Shown here piece after piece: positions 55,749 through 63,972 of a DNA stretch of 64,000 bases (positions are counted from its first letter, which is position 1; the number at the start of each line of letters is the position of its first letter). The notes under the pieces are model-generated. The model saw only the letters and a list, made by a program, of their open reading frames with translations, was not told the origin of the DNA and searched no databases. The stretch comes from a virus. The stretch spans positions 1 to 64,000 of IMG/VR virus record IMGVR_UViG_3300037245_001773; one strand, given 5' to 3'. The position numbers and the translations under genes were made by a program.

Positions 55749-57350
55749 TTATCGATTCCGACGACGACTCAAAGCCTCAAGCATGGTTATTTCAGTGTTG
55801 ATGTGCTCCGCTAATCCACTGACCGCGTCAGGTGCGTCATCATGAGCGTTTCCGCCTTCTTTCGAGTATTTCATAAGGGCCTCTGAGAAACCAGTCCAAT
55901 GTTTGTTTCTGGTTCTCCAATCAGCCGGAAAATAAACATACTTCATAACCGTGTTCGAATTCGCGTTGATCCTGGCGTTCTTATTCTCTGACTGGTGAAA
56001 TGACTCGATGTAAATCTTTTCCTTTGGGTAGTTGGCCCTTATAGCGTTCTTAACATTCGTAGCGTAATACCCCCCGCCTGCCTGGGACTCTACTTTTACA
56101 TTCACGCTGTTCTGGATATTATTCTGAACCAGAAAATCAACCATCATTTCTTCGGTTACTTCGAGACCTTCCTGAGTATAAAGAACGTCTAAGATATATG
56201 CCTTTTTAATTGGTATCCCGAATGCATCCTTACCGTATTTGATCCCTCCGAATGGAGAGCACAGAAAATCAGACCCCATATCAGCCGTATCGATATAGCA
56301 AAACATCTCATCAAATGTTTCTGGCTGTTCTTCTGCAGTATAGAAATTAAAAGAGGTATACAGCTTCCCGGCCATTCCTAATCGCTGGCACAGATAGTTT
56401 CCGGATAGGATAATGGGATCCAGTCTCGATGTCAGAATATCAAACGCTCTTTTGTCCAGGATATCTTCACACAGCATTCCCTGGGTTTCAGTGTAGGCTT
56501 TGCAATTGAATATTTTTATAATCTCTCCAGAGTCAACCGCACCTTTAATTATTCTATCTCCCGGGTCCCCTTCTATCCATGGGGTCATTACCAGGATTTG
56601 TTTTCTCGGTTTTTCGAGACGTGACAGCCATGAATTCGAATATGCATTCCAGACCTTATCAAGATGGTTTTCATTAAATGCTTCAAGACTTCCTTTGATC
56701 GGGTCGTCGATTATGATTAAGTTTCCACCCTTACCCATAATTCCTGCCATGATACCAGCGCCAGTATATGACAAAAATGTACCCTCAAGTGCCCACCTTT
56801 CTTTCGATCTGTCACCGTGTTTGGTTCTGGTTTCCGGGAATATGTCAGGGTAGATAATATCAAAAGGTTTTATTCTGACTTCCTCGATTCCGTCCCTTAC
56901 ATACTGGCTGAATTCATTTGCTAGTTTTGAATTATAAGACGCCGTGATCATGATCTGTTTAGGATCTTGTCCTAAAATCCAGCACTCGAAATTGATTAAC
57001 GAATGGGATTTATGGTGCCGGGGCGGAACTTCTACAATCAAGATATCTGTTCCGGACGTATCGACCGTGATTAATGTTTTGTCGTTTTGATCTTCAAGTT
57101 CTACTTTAATTGTGCATTGTGACAGGTCAAGTAATTCATGGTGCTCGATTGGTAGGTTTGATAGATAGCTGACTGGCTCATCCTGGTAGAACGACTGTAG
57201 GCAGAGTGATAGGATTATCAGGTAAGTTCTGTCTTCTGTGTAGTCTTGCGGGGCTGTGATTTTTTGGAATTCCCATAAACTCTCTCTTGCCGCGAATATT
57301 TGATCAAGTCTTTCAAGCTCAAGGAGTTCTCTTTCTTCGGCTTCATTCAT
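55749..57350 (-). CDS. Terminase large subunit
   Basis: 533 residues. Walker A VPPRHHKS (about 108-115), Walker B NLIIIDDP (210-217), coupling TPW (256-258). Nuclease: Asp in CYIDTADMGSD (near 354), KVESQAGGGYYA and HDDAPDAVSGLAEH (near 510). Length suits the family. It cuts and pumps DNA through the portal using ATP. Overlaps the small subunit by 4 bp. Confidence 0.93.
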   Translation of the reverse strand: MNEAEERELLELERLDQIFAARESLWEFQKITAPQDYTEDRTYLIILSLCLQSFYQDEPVSYLSNLPIEHHELLDLSQCTIKVELEDQNDKTLITVDTSGTDILIVEVPPRHHKSHSLINFECWILGQDPKQIMITASYNSKLANEFSQYVRDGIEEVRIKPFDIIYPDIFPETRTKHGDRSKERWALEGTFLSYTGAGIMAGIMGKGGNLIIIDDPIKGSLEAFNENHLDKVWNAYSNSWLSRLEKPRKQILVMTPWIEGDPGDRIIKGAVDSGEIIKIFNCKAYTETQGMLCEDILDKRAFDILTSRLDPIILSGNYLCQRLGMAGKLYTSFNFYTAEEQPETFDEMFCYIDTADMGSDFLCSPFGGIKYGKDAFGIPIKKAYILDVLYTQEGLEVTEEMMVDFLVQNNIQNSVNVKVESQAGGGYYATNVKNAIRANYPKEKIYIESFHQSENKNARINANSNTVMKYVYFPADWRTRNKHWTGFSEALMKYSKEGGNAHDDAPDAVSGLAEHINTEITMLEALSRRRNR

Positions 57351-57910
57351 TTATTCCTGAGTTGCTTTATTCTTTCCTGAACATCTTCGCGGGTCATCCC
57401 TTTTGTTGGATCGTTAGCGTCATTTTCTTTTTGTTTATCCTCTCTATCCATACCAAGGGCTTTCCTTGCCCCTTCATACCCTAGTTTCAGTGCTTCAATT
57501 GCTGTCTTGATTGCCTTTGCGCTTTCCCATATCCGGCTGAACTCTTCCTTTGTTACTTTTAATTTCTTTTTTTTGACTGGATCACTTTTCGACGCTTCGT
57601 TGTAGGCAGATGCTAATTCAGAGGCAGGCATCAGGCTAAGCTTTCTATACTTCTCGATATCTTCTAGAAAATTGGTTGTTATTTGCGTGGCTAAATCAAC
57701 TTGTTTATTGATTATCTTATCCAGTGACCGATTTTCTGTTGCCTTGTCTATTTCTGTACGATTCTTGCCATATACCCACCCTTCCGATGCCGCGATTTTG
57801 TAGATTGTGGAGCGTGTAAGCTTGTGTTTGTTTGCTATGTCGCTTTTTGTCAGTAAACCGGCTTCAAAATCGACTTTGATAACGGTTTTTTTTTGGTGGG
57901 ATATTGCCAT
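57347..57910 (-). CDS. Terminase small subunit-like protein
   Basis: 187 residues. N-terminal helix-turn-helix: LLTKSDIANKHKLTRSTIYKIAASEGWVYGKNR; then helical oligomerisation part (AIKTAIEALKLGYEGARKALGMDRED). Directly upstream of the large subunit. Would recognise the packaging site. Confidence 0.82.
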   Translation of the reverse strand: MAISHQKKTVIKVDFEAGLLTKSDIANKHKLTRSTIYKIAASEGWVYGKNRTEIDKATENRSLDKIINKQVDLATQITTNFLEDIEKYRKLSLMPASELASAYNEASKSDPVKKKKLKVTKEEFSRIWESAKAIKTAIEALKLGYEGARKALGMDREDKQKENDANDPTKGMTREDVQERIKQLRNK

Positions 57911-58069
57911 TTATCTATTTACTTCAAGTAGTAACAATATCAGTCTTTTAGTAGATGGATGAAATCCATTGTTTTTCCATCTCCATACTGTGTTTCTGTC
58001 AACCTGTAGTTTGCGTGCAAGCTCTGAATCTGTTTTACAACCCAGAGCTTTTTTGATTTCTTCAATCAT
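57911..58069 (-). CDS. 52-residue XRE-like DNA-binding protein
   Basis: ATG 58067-58069 overlaps the stop of the radical SAM gene (4 bp); the TAA ends immediately before the small terminase gene. MIEEIKKALGCKTDSELARKLQVDRNTVWRWKNNG is a good helix-turn-helix (TDSELARKL-QVDRNTVWRW). May regulate late packaging genes. Confidence 0.75.
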   Translation of the reverse strand: MIEEIKKALGCKTDSELARKLQVDRNTVWRWKNNGFHPSTKRLILLLLEVNR

Positions 58070-58794
58070 GCTGCGAGTAAATCCTTTTTGATCATGTATC
58101 TTTTACCGAGTGACTCTAATTTATTGATCACTGATTCACGAAAAGATACCCAATCAATTGACTTTGAATGTTGGTGATAGTTGAGCTTTCCAACCTTGTA
58201 AAAATCAACAAATTCATGGGTTGAGTCTATTAATCTCATAACAGCGTCAGGGTCAATCACCGGCTCAAAACTGACAAACGTTTCAATCCCGAGTGTCCAC
58301 GCCTCCATTAATGCTTTTATTCTGTCTTGCGGTAATGCTGCCCCTGGTTCCCATTCCAAGGAAACTGAATCAACATCATGTGTTAGAGAAACGCCAAACT
58401 TTCTATTTTTGAATTTCGTGAGAATATCAAAATCCTTGGTTGCATTAGTCCCGCCTTTTGTCAGGATTACAGGGAATAAATCATATTTGAGCGCGATCTC
58501 AAGAGCTTGACGTGTGATATTTATTTCAGTTTCGCATTTCTGATAAGGGTCTGTTGTGAATGAAAAAAGTATTTCTCTTTGATCTCCTGCGTATTTTTTG
58601 CAGTCTTTTTCGAATTGTTCCAAAACTTTAGCACGTGGCCTAATGTATTCATCTGAATGGAATATTTTTCTGTCTTTGAATGTAGCTGAAGGCGCGTAAC
58701 AGTAGATACATGAATGTGAACAACCTTTATATAAATTTGCTGCAAGGGGGCTATACTCTAACGCCTTACCCTTTGGTTCGTAAATTATAGACAT
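58066..58794 (-). CDS. Radical SAM protein (SplB/Rv2578c-like)
   Basis: 242 residues. CxxxCxxC at C25-C29-C32 (GCSHSCIYCYAP) binds the 4Fe-4S cluster. DPYQKCE, ITRQALEIALK and VILTKG follow the SPL-like radical SAM family pattern (GDQREILFSFTTDPYQ). These proteins are related to spore photoproduct lyase and uncharacterised phage homologs; the substrate is unknown. May modify phage DNA or repair it; that is inference. Confidence 0.85.
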   Translation of the reverse strand: MSIIYEPKGKALEYSPLAANLYKGCSHSCIYCYAPSATFKDRKIFHSDEYIRPRAKVLEQFEKDCKKYAGDQREILFSFTTDPYQKCETEINITRQALEIALKYDLFPVILTKGGTNATKDFDILTKFKNRKFGVSLTHDVDSVSLEWEPGAALPQDRIKALMEAWTLGIETFVSFEPVIDPDAVMRLIDSTHEFVDFYKVGKLNYHQHSKSIDWVSFRESVINKLESLGKRYMIKKDLLAA

Positions 58795-58880
58795 TTTATC
58801 CTGTTTATTTTCAGAACCGCTTTATTGCTGATCTGTTAAGTAATACTTTCAGTTTGTCGTCATTCTGTCAACACTTATCT

Positions 58881-59432
58881 CTATAATTCAAAAGAAAAAT
58901 AGTTTTTATTTTTTATTCCTTTGTAATGAATCTTAGAAACGCCGTTCAAGGCAAGATAAAGTTTCATCTTATCCATACCGTTTTTATTGAATAAAGTTGG
59001 TATTTTTCTAACCATTTTATTAGGGTATCCGCATTCTTTTAAGAAAGCGCGAGGTAAAGCACCAAACATAGTCTGTATAAACGTTACAAAAACAATTACA
59101 TCTAATTTCTTTTTTTCGTTTTGCATAAATATTATTTTTAATTGCTTGAATGGCACTCCGTAAGCATCTAAGTCTATCACGTCAAATTTACTTAAATCCA
59201 TCCCTTTTAAGAATTTGACATTGTCTCCCTTTAAATATATGCCTTGTTTTTTTTCCTTATCTAATCTTAACACTTGTATCTCTTTATCCGTTTTTTCCTT
59301 AACTTCATCCCATATTTTCCCATCACTTGAAAAAGCGTCCAATACTTTTATTTTACCTTTTCCTGGCAAATGATTTAATCTTAATATCACTTTATCGTAA
59401 AAATAACTATTATCAGTTACTACTTTGCTCAT
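58881..59432 (-). CDS. Methyltransferase-like protein
   Basis: 183 residues, low-GC compared with neighbours. KVLDAFSSDGKIWDEV (29-44) resembles SAM motif I; RLDKEKK (56-62) and FDVIDLDAYGVPFKQL (83-98) resemble later Rossmann motifs, with DLDAYG in the catalytic position of Trm1-like enzymes (DPFG-type). The fold is likely; the target (DNA, tRNA) is unknown. Overlaps the ParB-like gene by 20 bp, so the two probably work together. Confidence 0.65.
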   Translation of the reverse strand: MSKVVTDNSYFYDKVILRLNHLPGKGKIKVLDAFSSDGKIWDEVKEKTDKEIQVLRLDKEKKQGIYLKGDNVKFLKGMDLSKFDVIDLDAYGVPFKQLKIIFMQNEKKKLDVIVFVTFIQTMFGALPRAFLKECGYPNKMVRKIPTLFNKNGMDKMKLYLALNGVSKIHYKGIKNKNYFSFEL

Positions 59433-60015
59433 ATTCTATGCCCTCTATTTTTATGATTTTTTCAATATAATTTTTTATTTCGCTAAATTTTTCAGGGCTG
59501 AAGCTTAAAAGTATATGAGTTTTTTTGTATGCTTTTATTTCTTCCTCTTTTTCCGGTATTTCTTCTATTAACGTTTTTCCAAACTCGGAGCCACTTAATT
59601 CATTGAGTTTAAGATCTTCAAAATCTTGCATTTCGATGCTTAAATCTTCAAGCTGTGAATCCAGTAAATCAATATCCCATTCTCCTTGAATCTTTTCGTT
59701 ATTCGCAATTATACAAGCTTCTTTGTGGGTTTGTTCGTCCCAGTCCACCTCACGGTAATTAAGGCGTTGTCCAGTCGGGAGTGTAATTGTTCCTTCTGCT
59801 GTGGTTCCGGTATCGTCTGAAGTTGAATTGACTTTAATTACTGAATCTTTGTGGATTGTCTTAACCCGGTAGTGGCCTCCGACTAACTGTTCATTGCGGA
59901 TGTTAAATACCACACCGGATAGATCACCGTATTTCAGGATTGATTTTGATAAGCCTTCACCGTCTCCGTGGATGCGCGGATTGTCAGGATACGGTTTTAA
60001 ATCTTCTGTTTTCAT
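59413..60015 (-). CDS. ParB-like nuclease-domain protein
   Basis: 200 residues. LKPYPDNPRIHG (6-17) and QLVGGHYRVK (43-52) are ParB-like (Srx-fold) motifs; GEGLSKSILKYGDLSGVVFN lies between. The C-terminal part is acidic and helical. In other phages a ParB-like domain is often fused to a DNA methylase; here the partner is a separate overlapping gene. Recognition of a DNA site or a nuclease role are the options. Confidence 0.82.
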   Translation of the reverse strand: MKTEDLKPYPDNPRIHGDGEGLSKSILKYGDLSGVVFNIRNEQLVGGHYRVKTIHKDSVIKVNSTSDDTGTTAEGTITLPTGQRLNYREVDWDEQTHKEACIIANNEKIQGEWDIDLLDSQLEDLSIEMQDFEDLKLNELSGSEFGKTLIEEIPEKEEEIKAYKKTHILLSFSPEKFSEIKNYIEKIIKIEGIEYEQSSN

Positions 60016-60071
60016 ACCCTTAATCTATCATAGGTTAATGATATTGTCCATTTTTGCAAGTTGGTTTTTTC

Positions 60072-60170
60072 CTGCACACAAGGACGATAGGCAGAGAGTT
60101 ATTTACTGCACACATAGATAAAAGTCAGTTATCAATTATCTGCCATACATAGGCGATAGGCAGATAATTT
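60072..60170. repeat. Three 34-nt degenerate iteron-like repeats
   Basis: Units begin TGCACACAAGG (60073), TGCACACATAG (60107) and TGCCATACATAGG (60141), all spaced 34 nt. Two contain CGATAGGCAGA. The last includes an 11-bp inverted repeat AATTATCTGCC (60134-60144) / GGCAGATAATT (60159-60169). The gap (60016-60277) has no gene. Confidence 0.6.
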
Positions 60171-60277
60171 TCCGTTTTTGTTTTAGTCTGTATTTTCATT
60201 GTGTTGAATAATATTAAGCGCAAAATTATCTCTATTCTCTGACTATCATTAATGTGTGTGTTCTATAGATAGCCATA

Positions 60278-60697
60278 CTATGCAGTTTTCATTTTATCAG
60301 TAAACCCTCTTTTGCCGGGCTTAAATTTTAACCGACTCCTTTCTTTCACAATAAAATCTTCAGTACCGTACTTCTTCCACCGATCGGACAAACCGTAAAG
60401 AGTCCAATTGCCTTTTGCGTGTCCGCCGTACTTCTCAATACTGATAAACCCATATTTGAATAATTCATCAATCGCCCTTGTGAATTTTGAGGCAGGATAT
60501 CCGTGTTTATTGAGTGCGTCTTCATATGTGAAAACCAGTTCTTTATCATTAACGAACTGATAACTTCCATTCATTTTTACAAATCTTCTCTTGCAAAGGA
60601 ACTGGAACAAAATGTACTTTGGTGATCCTGGCAATTCTTTGAAAGCTTTTGATCTTAATAAGCTTTTTTCGATCCTTATTAGGCCACTGCTTGACAT
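60278..60697 (-). CDS. Winged-helix replication/partition-like protein
   Basis: 139 residues from ATG 60697, which has GGGAG seven bases upstream; 29 more codons lie before it without an RBS. SSGLIRIEKSLLRSKAFKEL, PKYILFQFLCKRRFVK and SKFTRAIDELFKYGFISIEKYGGHAKG are winged-helix style DNA-binding segments found in small replication or regulator proteins. The iteron-like repeats lie just downstream. Confidence 0.7.
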   Translation of the reverse strand: MSSSGLIRIEKSLLRSKAFKELPGSPKYILFQFLCKRRFVKMNGSYQFVNDKELVFTYEDALNKHGYPASKFTRAIDELFKYGFISIEKYGGHAKGNWTLYGLSDRWKKYGTEDFIVKERSRLKFKPGKRGFTDKMKTA

Positions 60698-60836
60698 GGA
60701 TAACTCCCTGAAAATCATCAAGATAAGACCGGCTGAAAGAGGTTGTTCAGGGCAACCCCCTTCAATTACTGGCAGCAACTCCACCGGAAGGACTGTGTGT
60801 CTCTTGATATAATCATAAAGGAGTGATCACGCTAAA

Positions 60837-61256
60837 TCAAGTTTTTTCTTGTGCTAGTGGAGGGTAAATAGTGTAGTCAAGTTCTCTGACGCCGATACCT
60901 GCTTTTTCCAGGTTTGCGGCAATGATTTTTCTGTGGCAATCTTCCCGGTCCTTGCACATGCAAATGAAGATGATGTTTTTATCTTCGCCGTTCAGGAGTT
61001 TTTCGATCATCTTCAGGCCACCCGCATAGTTTTTCAATTCGGCCTGCTCGATTGGGGCCCGATAATTCAGATTCCCGAAGAACTCACCGCCTGCAATGTA
61101 CTTCTCCTTGAACGTTCTAATGAAGTTGGACTGTCCCCATGTTTTGTTTCTTGACCAGGGCTTTATCCGAATGTCAATAATGAATGCGTCCAGCTCTTCT
61201 ACTTTTGCAATCAGTTTTTCAATCTTCAGGCCTGTGTATCCAGTTGTGTAAATCAT
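60837..61256 (-). CDS. DUF488-family protein
   Basis: 139 residues. IDIRIKPWSRNKTWGQSNF near 30 and IIFICMCKDREDCHRKIIAANL near 100 are the two family blocks (xCxCxxxxxCHR). Fold resembles a phosphatase or sulfurtransferase but activity is unproven. Overlaps the XRE-like gene by 4 bp. Confidence 0.85.
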   Translation of the reverse strand: MIYTTGYTGLKIEKLIAKVEELDAFIIDIRIKPWSRNKTWGQSNFIRTFKEKYIAGGEFFGNLNYRAPIEQAELKNYAGGLKMIEKLLNGEDKNIIFICMCKDREDCHRKIIAANLEKAGIGVRELDYTIYPPLAQEKT

Positions 61257-61453
61257 TTTTTCCCTTTGAGTTTTAAGAGTTCATCGTAAAATTTTATGGA
61301 ATTCGCCAAGACTTCAGGTATTGCATTTGGATTTTCTCCCTCATACCTTCTCAGCGTGTGATATTTCACGCCGAATACCGTCGCCATCCACTCTTTTGAC
61401 ATTTTACCTGGAAACACTCTCTCTCTAAATTCGCCCATCTGTTCGCCTGTCAT
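61253..61453 (-). CDS. XRE-like DNA-binding protein
   Basis: 66 residues. RVFPGKMSKEWMATVFGVKYHTLRRYEGENPNAIPEVL has helix-turn-helix positions typical of phage CI/Cro-type or XRE regulators. First gene after the promoter at 61478-61506, consistent with self-regulation. Confidence 0.72.
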   Translation of the reverse strand: MTGEQMGEFRERVFPGKMSKEWMATVFGVKYHTLRRYEGENPNAIPEVLANSIKFYDELLKLKGKK

Positions 61454-61477
61454 TTTTTTCTCCTTTGTATATTATTA

Positions 61478-61506
61478 ATGATACTGTTTTGGGCCTTTTG
61501 TGTCAA
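61478..61506 (-). promoter_or_regulatory. Promoter of the XRE-like gene
   Basis: TTGACA (61501-61506), 17 nt, TATCAT (61478-61483) on the minus strand, 25 bp before the XRE-like gene. Confidence 0.7.
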
Positions 61507-61543
61507 GTGTTTTGCCAGTTTTTTTGGTGTGTATTGTAGCGCT

Positions 61544-61777
61544 TTATACTAAGAACAGCATGATAATCCATGTGGTAACTGCGGCCGGGATTGATAGTTG
61601 CCCGACCAGAGGTGTAAAGCCAAGGAAAAATCCATGCCACCATAAAACAACGGCTTCTTTTCCGGCATAAACGAGCCATGTGTTAATCGTGTAAGTCCAG
61701 CAAACAGCTCCGATAGCTCCGAAAATTGACAAAATCAAACATATTCCAATTACATAAGCAATGAATTTCATATTCAC
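61544..61777 (-). CDS. Two-span membrane protein
   Basis: 77 residues with strong hydrophobic segments (IAYVIGICLILSIFGAIGAVCW and a C-terminal VTTWIIMLFLV), plus a middle Trp-rich helix. RBS AGAGGTGA precedes. No family recognised. Confidence 0.65.
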   Translation of the reverse strand: MNMKFIAYVIGICLILSIFGAIGAVCWTYTINTWLVYAGKEAVVLWWHGFFLGFTPLVGQLSIPAAVTTWIIMLFLV

Positions 61778-61887
61778 CTCTTTGGTTTGAGTTTTTGATT
61801 AACTGCTTTTACTCCGTACCGATCTGAATTGAGCGGTAGAGAGTAACAGGCAGTTAAGCCTGCTAGATATCCTCCTTCTTGTTTAGG

Positions 61888-63012
61888 TTACCACTGGATT
61901 TTGACTGGCATTAAAACAGCCAAATACTCGGGCTTGTCCGGGTCCAGGAAAAGGATAGGTTTATCAGGTCCAGCCACGACCATATCAAAGCTTTCTACCT
62001 TTTTGAATATCGCAACGGCTTCTTTGAGAAGGCAAATAGTCAAACCCCATGCTTGGGTTGTGTTTTCATATTCACAATCTATTTCAACTCTGCCTTCCCC
62101 GAATTCTATTTTCTGGGTTTCCATGGTCAAGGAATTATTGCCATTTAAACTCAGCTTTGCAATTGCGTTGGGGTTTGTGTCGGTCAAGACTTGCATCATT
62201 TCCATGGCTTCCAGTGCTGCTTTGGAGTCGATCCGGCAAGGCTGGCCCCCGGCTTGCGTCAGGCTGTCAAGATTTGGATATTCTGCCTCAATCAATCTTG
62301 ACTGATATTTCTGGGTATCATTTTGAATAATCAGGCAATCATCATCAAAATACCAGTCGGAGTCCTGCCAATTAAATATCTGGTTTGATTTGCTGAATGC
62401 CTTTTTGGGGAAAATAACAACCTCCTCAAAGTCATTCGCCAGTGGCAAAAAGTACCTGGCTATCCTGTAGGCGTCTGCTCCTTGGAACATTACCTGTCTA
62501 TCCTTTTGTCTGATATTCAACCCCATCAGGCTTTTCCTGCTCTCGTTTTCACCGATACTGTACAGAACCATTTCAGTAATTTCCTTCAAATGAGCGGCTG
62601 ACAACTTGAATTTCCAGGCCGGTTTTTTGAATTCACATTCAGGGAAAGCGCTTGAATCCGCCCCGGGAAGTTTTGTTGTGATTTTTCCCAGCTTCATATT
62701 GAACCAGTTGTGAACAGTTGTCTCGATCTCAACAGTCTCTGCCTTTGATTTTGACAGCACCTTTTTCAGTTTGTCGGCATTGACTAGGATGGAAGGGTAT
62801 TGCTCACAGTTTTCTTGATCCCGTATTTCATTGAATGCCGGGATAGTTTCCCTGTAAATCTCTTCGTAATCCGTGGCGGTAACTTCGATGCTTGCGCTCT
62901 TGCAGTCAATCCTAAGATTACTGATGATAGGATCAGTACAGGATTTTGGCGCTATCCTGCAGGCGTTTTTGACTGCATCAAGTAAATCTGTTCTTCTGCA
63001 TGTTGCCTTCAT
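61888..63012 (-). CDS. dnaN: DNA polymerase III beta subunit (sliding clamp)
   Basis: 374 residues, the size of bacterial beta clamps. Three-domain pattern: KATCRRTDLLDAVKNACRIAPKSC...PIISNLRIDC in domain I, LPGADSSAFPECEF then AAHLKEITEMVLYSIGENESRKSLMGLNI in domain II, and the C-terminal KPEYLAVLMPVKIQW. The clamp ring would tether a polymerase to phage DNA. No polymerase is visible in the window. Residues lining the family's hydrophobic cleft cannot be checked here. Confidence 0.88.
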   Translation of the reverse strand: MKATCRRTDLLDAVKNACRIAPKSCTDPIISNLRIDCKSASIEVTATDYEEIYRETIPAFNEIRDQENCEQYPSILVNADKLKKVLSKSKAETVEIETTVHNWFNMKLGKITTKLPGADSSAFPECEFKKPAWKFKLSAAHLKEITEMVLYSIGENESRKSLMGLNIRQKDRQVMFQGADAYRIARYFLPLANDFEEVVIFPKKAFSKSNQIFNWQDSDWYFDDDCLIIQNDTQKYQSRLIEAEYPNLDSLTQAGGQPCRIDSKAALEAMEMMQVLTDTNPNAIAKLSLNGNNSLTMETQKIEFGEGRVEIDCEYENTTQAWGLTICLLKEAVAIFKKVESFDMVVAGPDKPILFLDPDKPEYLAVLMPVKIQW

Positions 63013-63031
63013 GTTTCTCCTGTGGTTTGTG

Positions 63032-63235
63032 TTAAGTATGATTTTTGAAATAATTCAAAATCATACTATCCTGATGAAACGCAGCCATTGCCGCGTCAAT
63101 ATCTGCCTGGTTGACATTCACAGATTTGATCTTTTTGGATGATGCCACGATCAGCCGCCCGCGTTCGAGATTGTAAGTCGTTACGTTCATGCCTTCCAGA
63201 ATCTTGACGTTGATGCTTTCTTGTAAGTGGCCCAT
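63032..63235 (-). CDS. 67-residue hypothetical protein
   Basis: Short alpha/beta protein (NVKILEGMNVTTYNLERGRLIVASSKKIKSVNVNQADIDAAMAAF). Precedes the clamp gene by 19 bp. No family recognised. Confidence 0.62.
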   Translation of the reverse strand: MGHLQESINVKILEGMNVTTYNLERGRLIVASSKKIKSVNVNQADIDAAMAAFHQDSMILNYFKNHT

Positions 63236-63281
63236 TTTATTCTCCGTTGGGTTCCGGGTTGATTCCCGGCTTTGTTGGTTG

Positions 63282-63452
63282 TTAAACTTCGCTGAAATCG
63301 TTCAGTCCACTGCATGACGGGCAAATCTCTTCGTCATACCCGTAAAGCTCACTGCCACACCAGCCGCATTCCAGGTCTTCCATTTCTATCGTATTCCCAG
63401 ATTCTTTATGGGTTACTTTTGTTATTACCTTTTTTGCCATTTTTGATTTCAT
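63282..63452 (-). CDS. 56-residue Zn-ribbon protein
   Basis: ATG 63450-63452 (or 63438-63440). KKVITKVTHKESGNTIEMEDLECGWCGSELYGYDEEICPSCSG has CGWC and CPSC, a four-Cys ribbon. No family recognised. Confidence 0.65.
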   Translation of the reverse strand: MKSKMAKKVITKVTHKESGNTIEMEDLECGWCGSELYGYDEEICPSCSGLNDFSEV

Positions 63453-63500
63453 TTTCGGGCTCCGTTTGGGGGTTTTTGTTTTTTGTTGTTTGTTAATATA

Positions 63501-63657
63501 ATCTTACCATTTTGGTAGAATATGTCAAGTAAATAATCATATTAATTTCCCCACCCTATAGCCTTAGTGCTAGGGGATGTACGGCTGGTCAGTTCGCGGT
63601 GTCCATGCCTTATCCCCCTGTTATGATAACGGTTTTATCGTTTTAAAACGGTTTTCA
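63501..63657 (-). promoter_or_regulatory. Promoter/operator cassette, copy 2
   Basis: TTGACA (63523-63528), 16 nt, TAAGAT (63501-63506), with the same ATATGATTATTTACTTGACATA block as copy 1. Upstream, CGTTTTAAAACG (63639-63650) is a perfect 12-bp palindrome inside AACGGTTTT direct repeats (63628-63636 and 63647-63655). No gene lies between 63453 and 63654. Confidence 0.75.
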
Positions 63658-63972
63658 GAATTCAAACTGAGCCCTTATCTCGGTAGCCATATCCTGATAA
63701 GATTGAGACGTTCGCCGGTTCCCCTCGAAATAGCGGTTGTTGATCTTGAAAAAATGGTTGGTGATATTGCTCGTCCAATATTCACACATTCGAAACGCTT
63801 CACAGGATCCGGTAGTCTCCCATTTTTCCGGGGGCAGCAATTCCAACATTTCCCAGTACCGTTCCTTGTCAATTTCATGCCATGGATTTGAGGCGTCGGC
63901 GTCATCCATTTTTTTCGTGATCGCTTCAAATTTGCAGTAAGGGACCAGGACCAGATTCGGCCTTTCCTGCAT
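63655..63972 (-). CDS. DUF1419-like hypothetical protein
   Basis: 105 residues from ATG 63972, but the frame stays open to the window edge (VRKRPFKEY before it), so the N-terminus may lie outside. ERYWEMLELLPPEKWETTGSCEAFRMCEYWTSNITNHFFKINNRYFEG resembles DUF1419-type proteins. Function unknown. Confidence 0.6.
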   Translation of the reverse strand: MQERPNLVLVPYCKFEAITKKMDDADASNPWHEIDKERYWEMLELLPPEKWETTGSCEAFRMCEYWTSNITNHFFKINNRYFEGNRRTSQSYQDMATEIRAQFEF

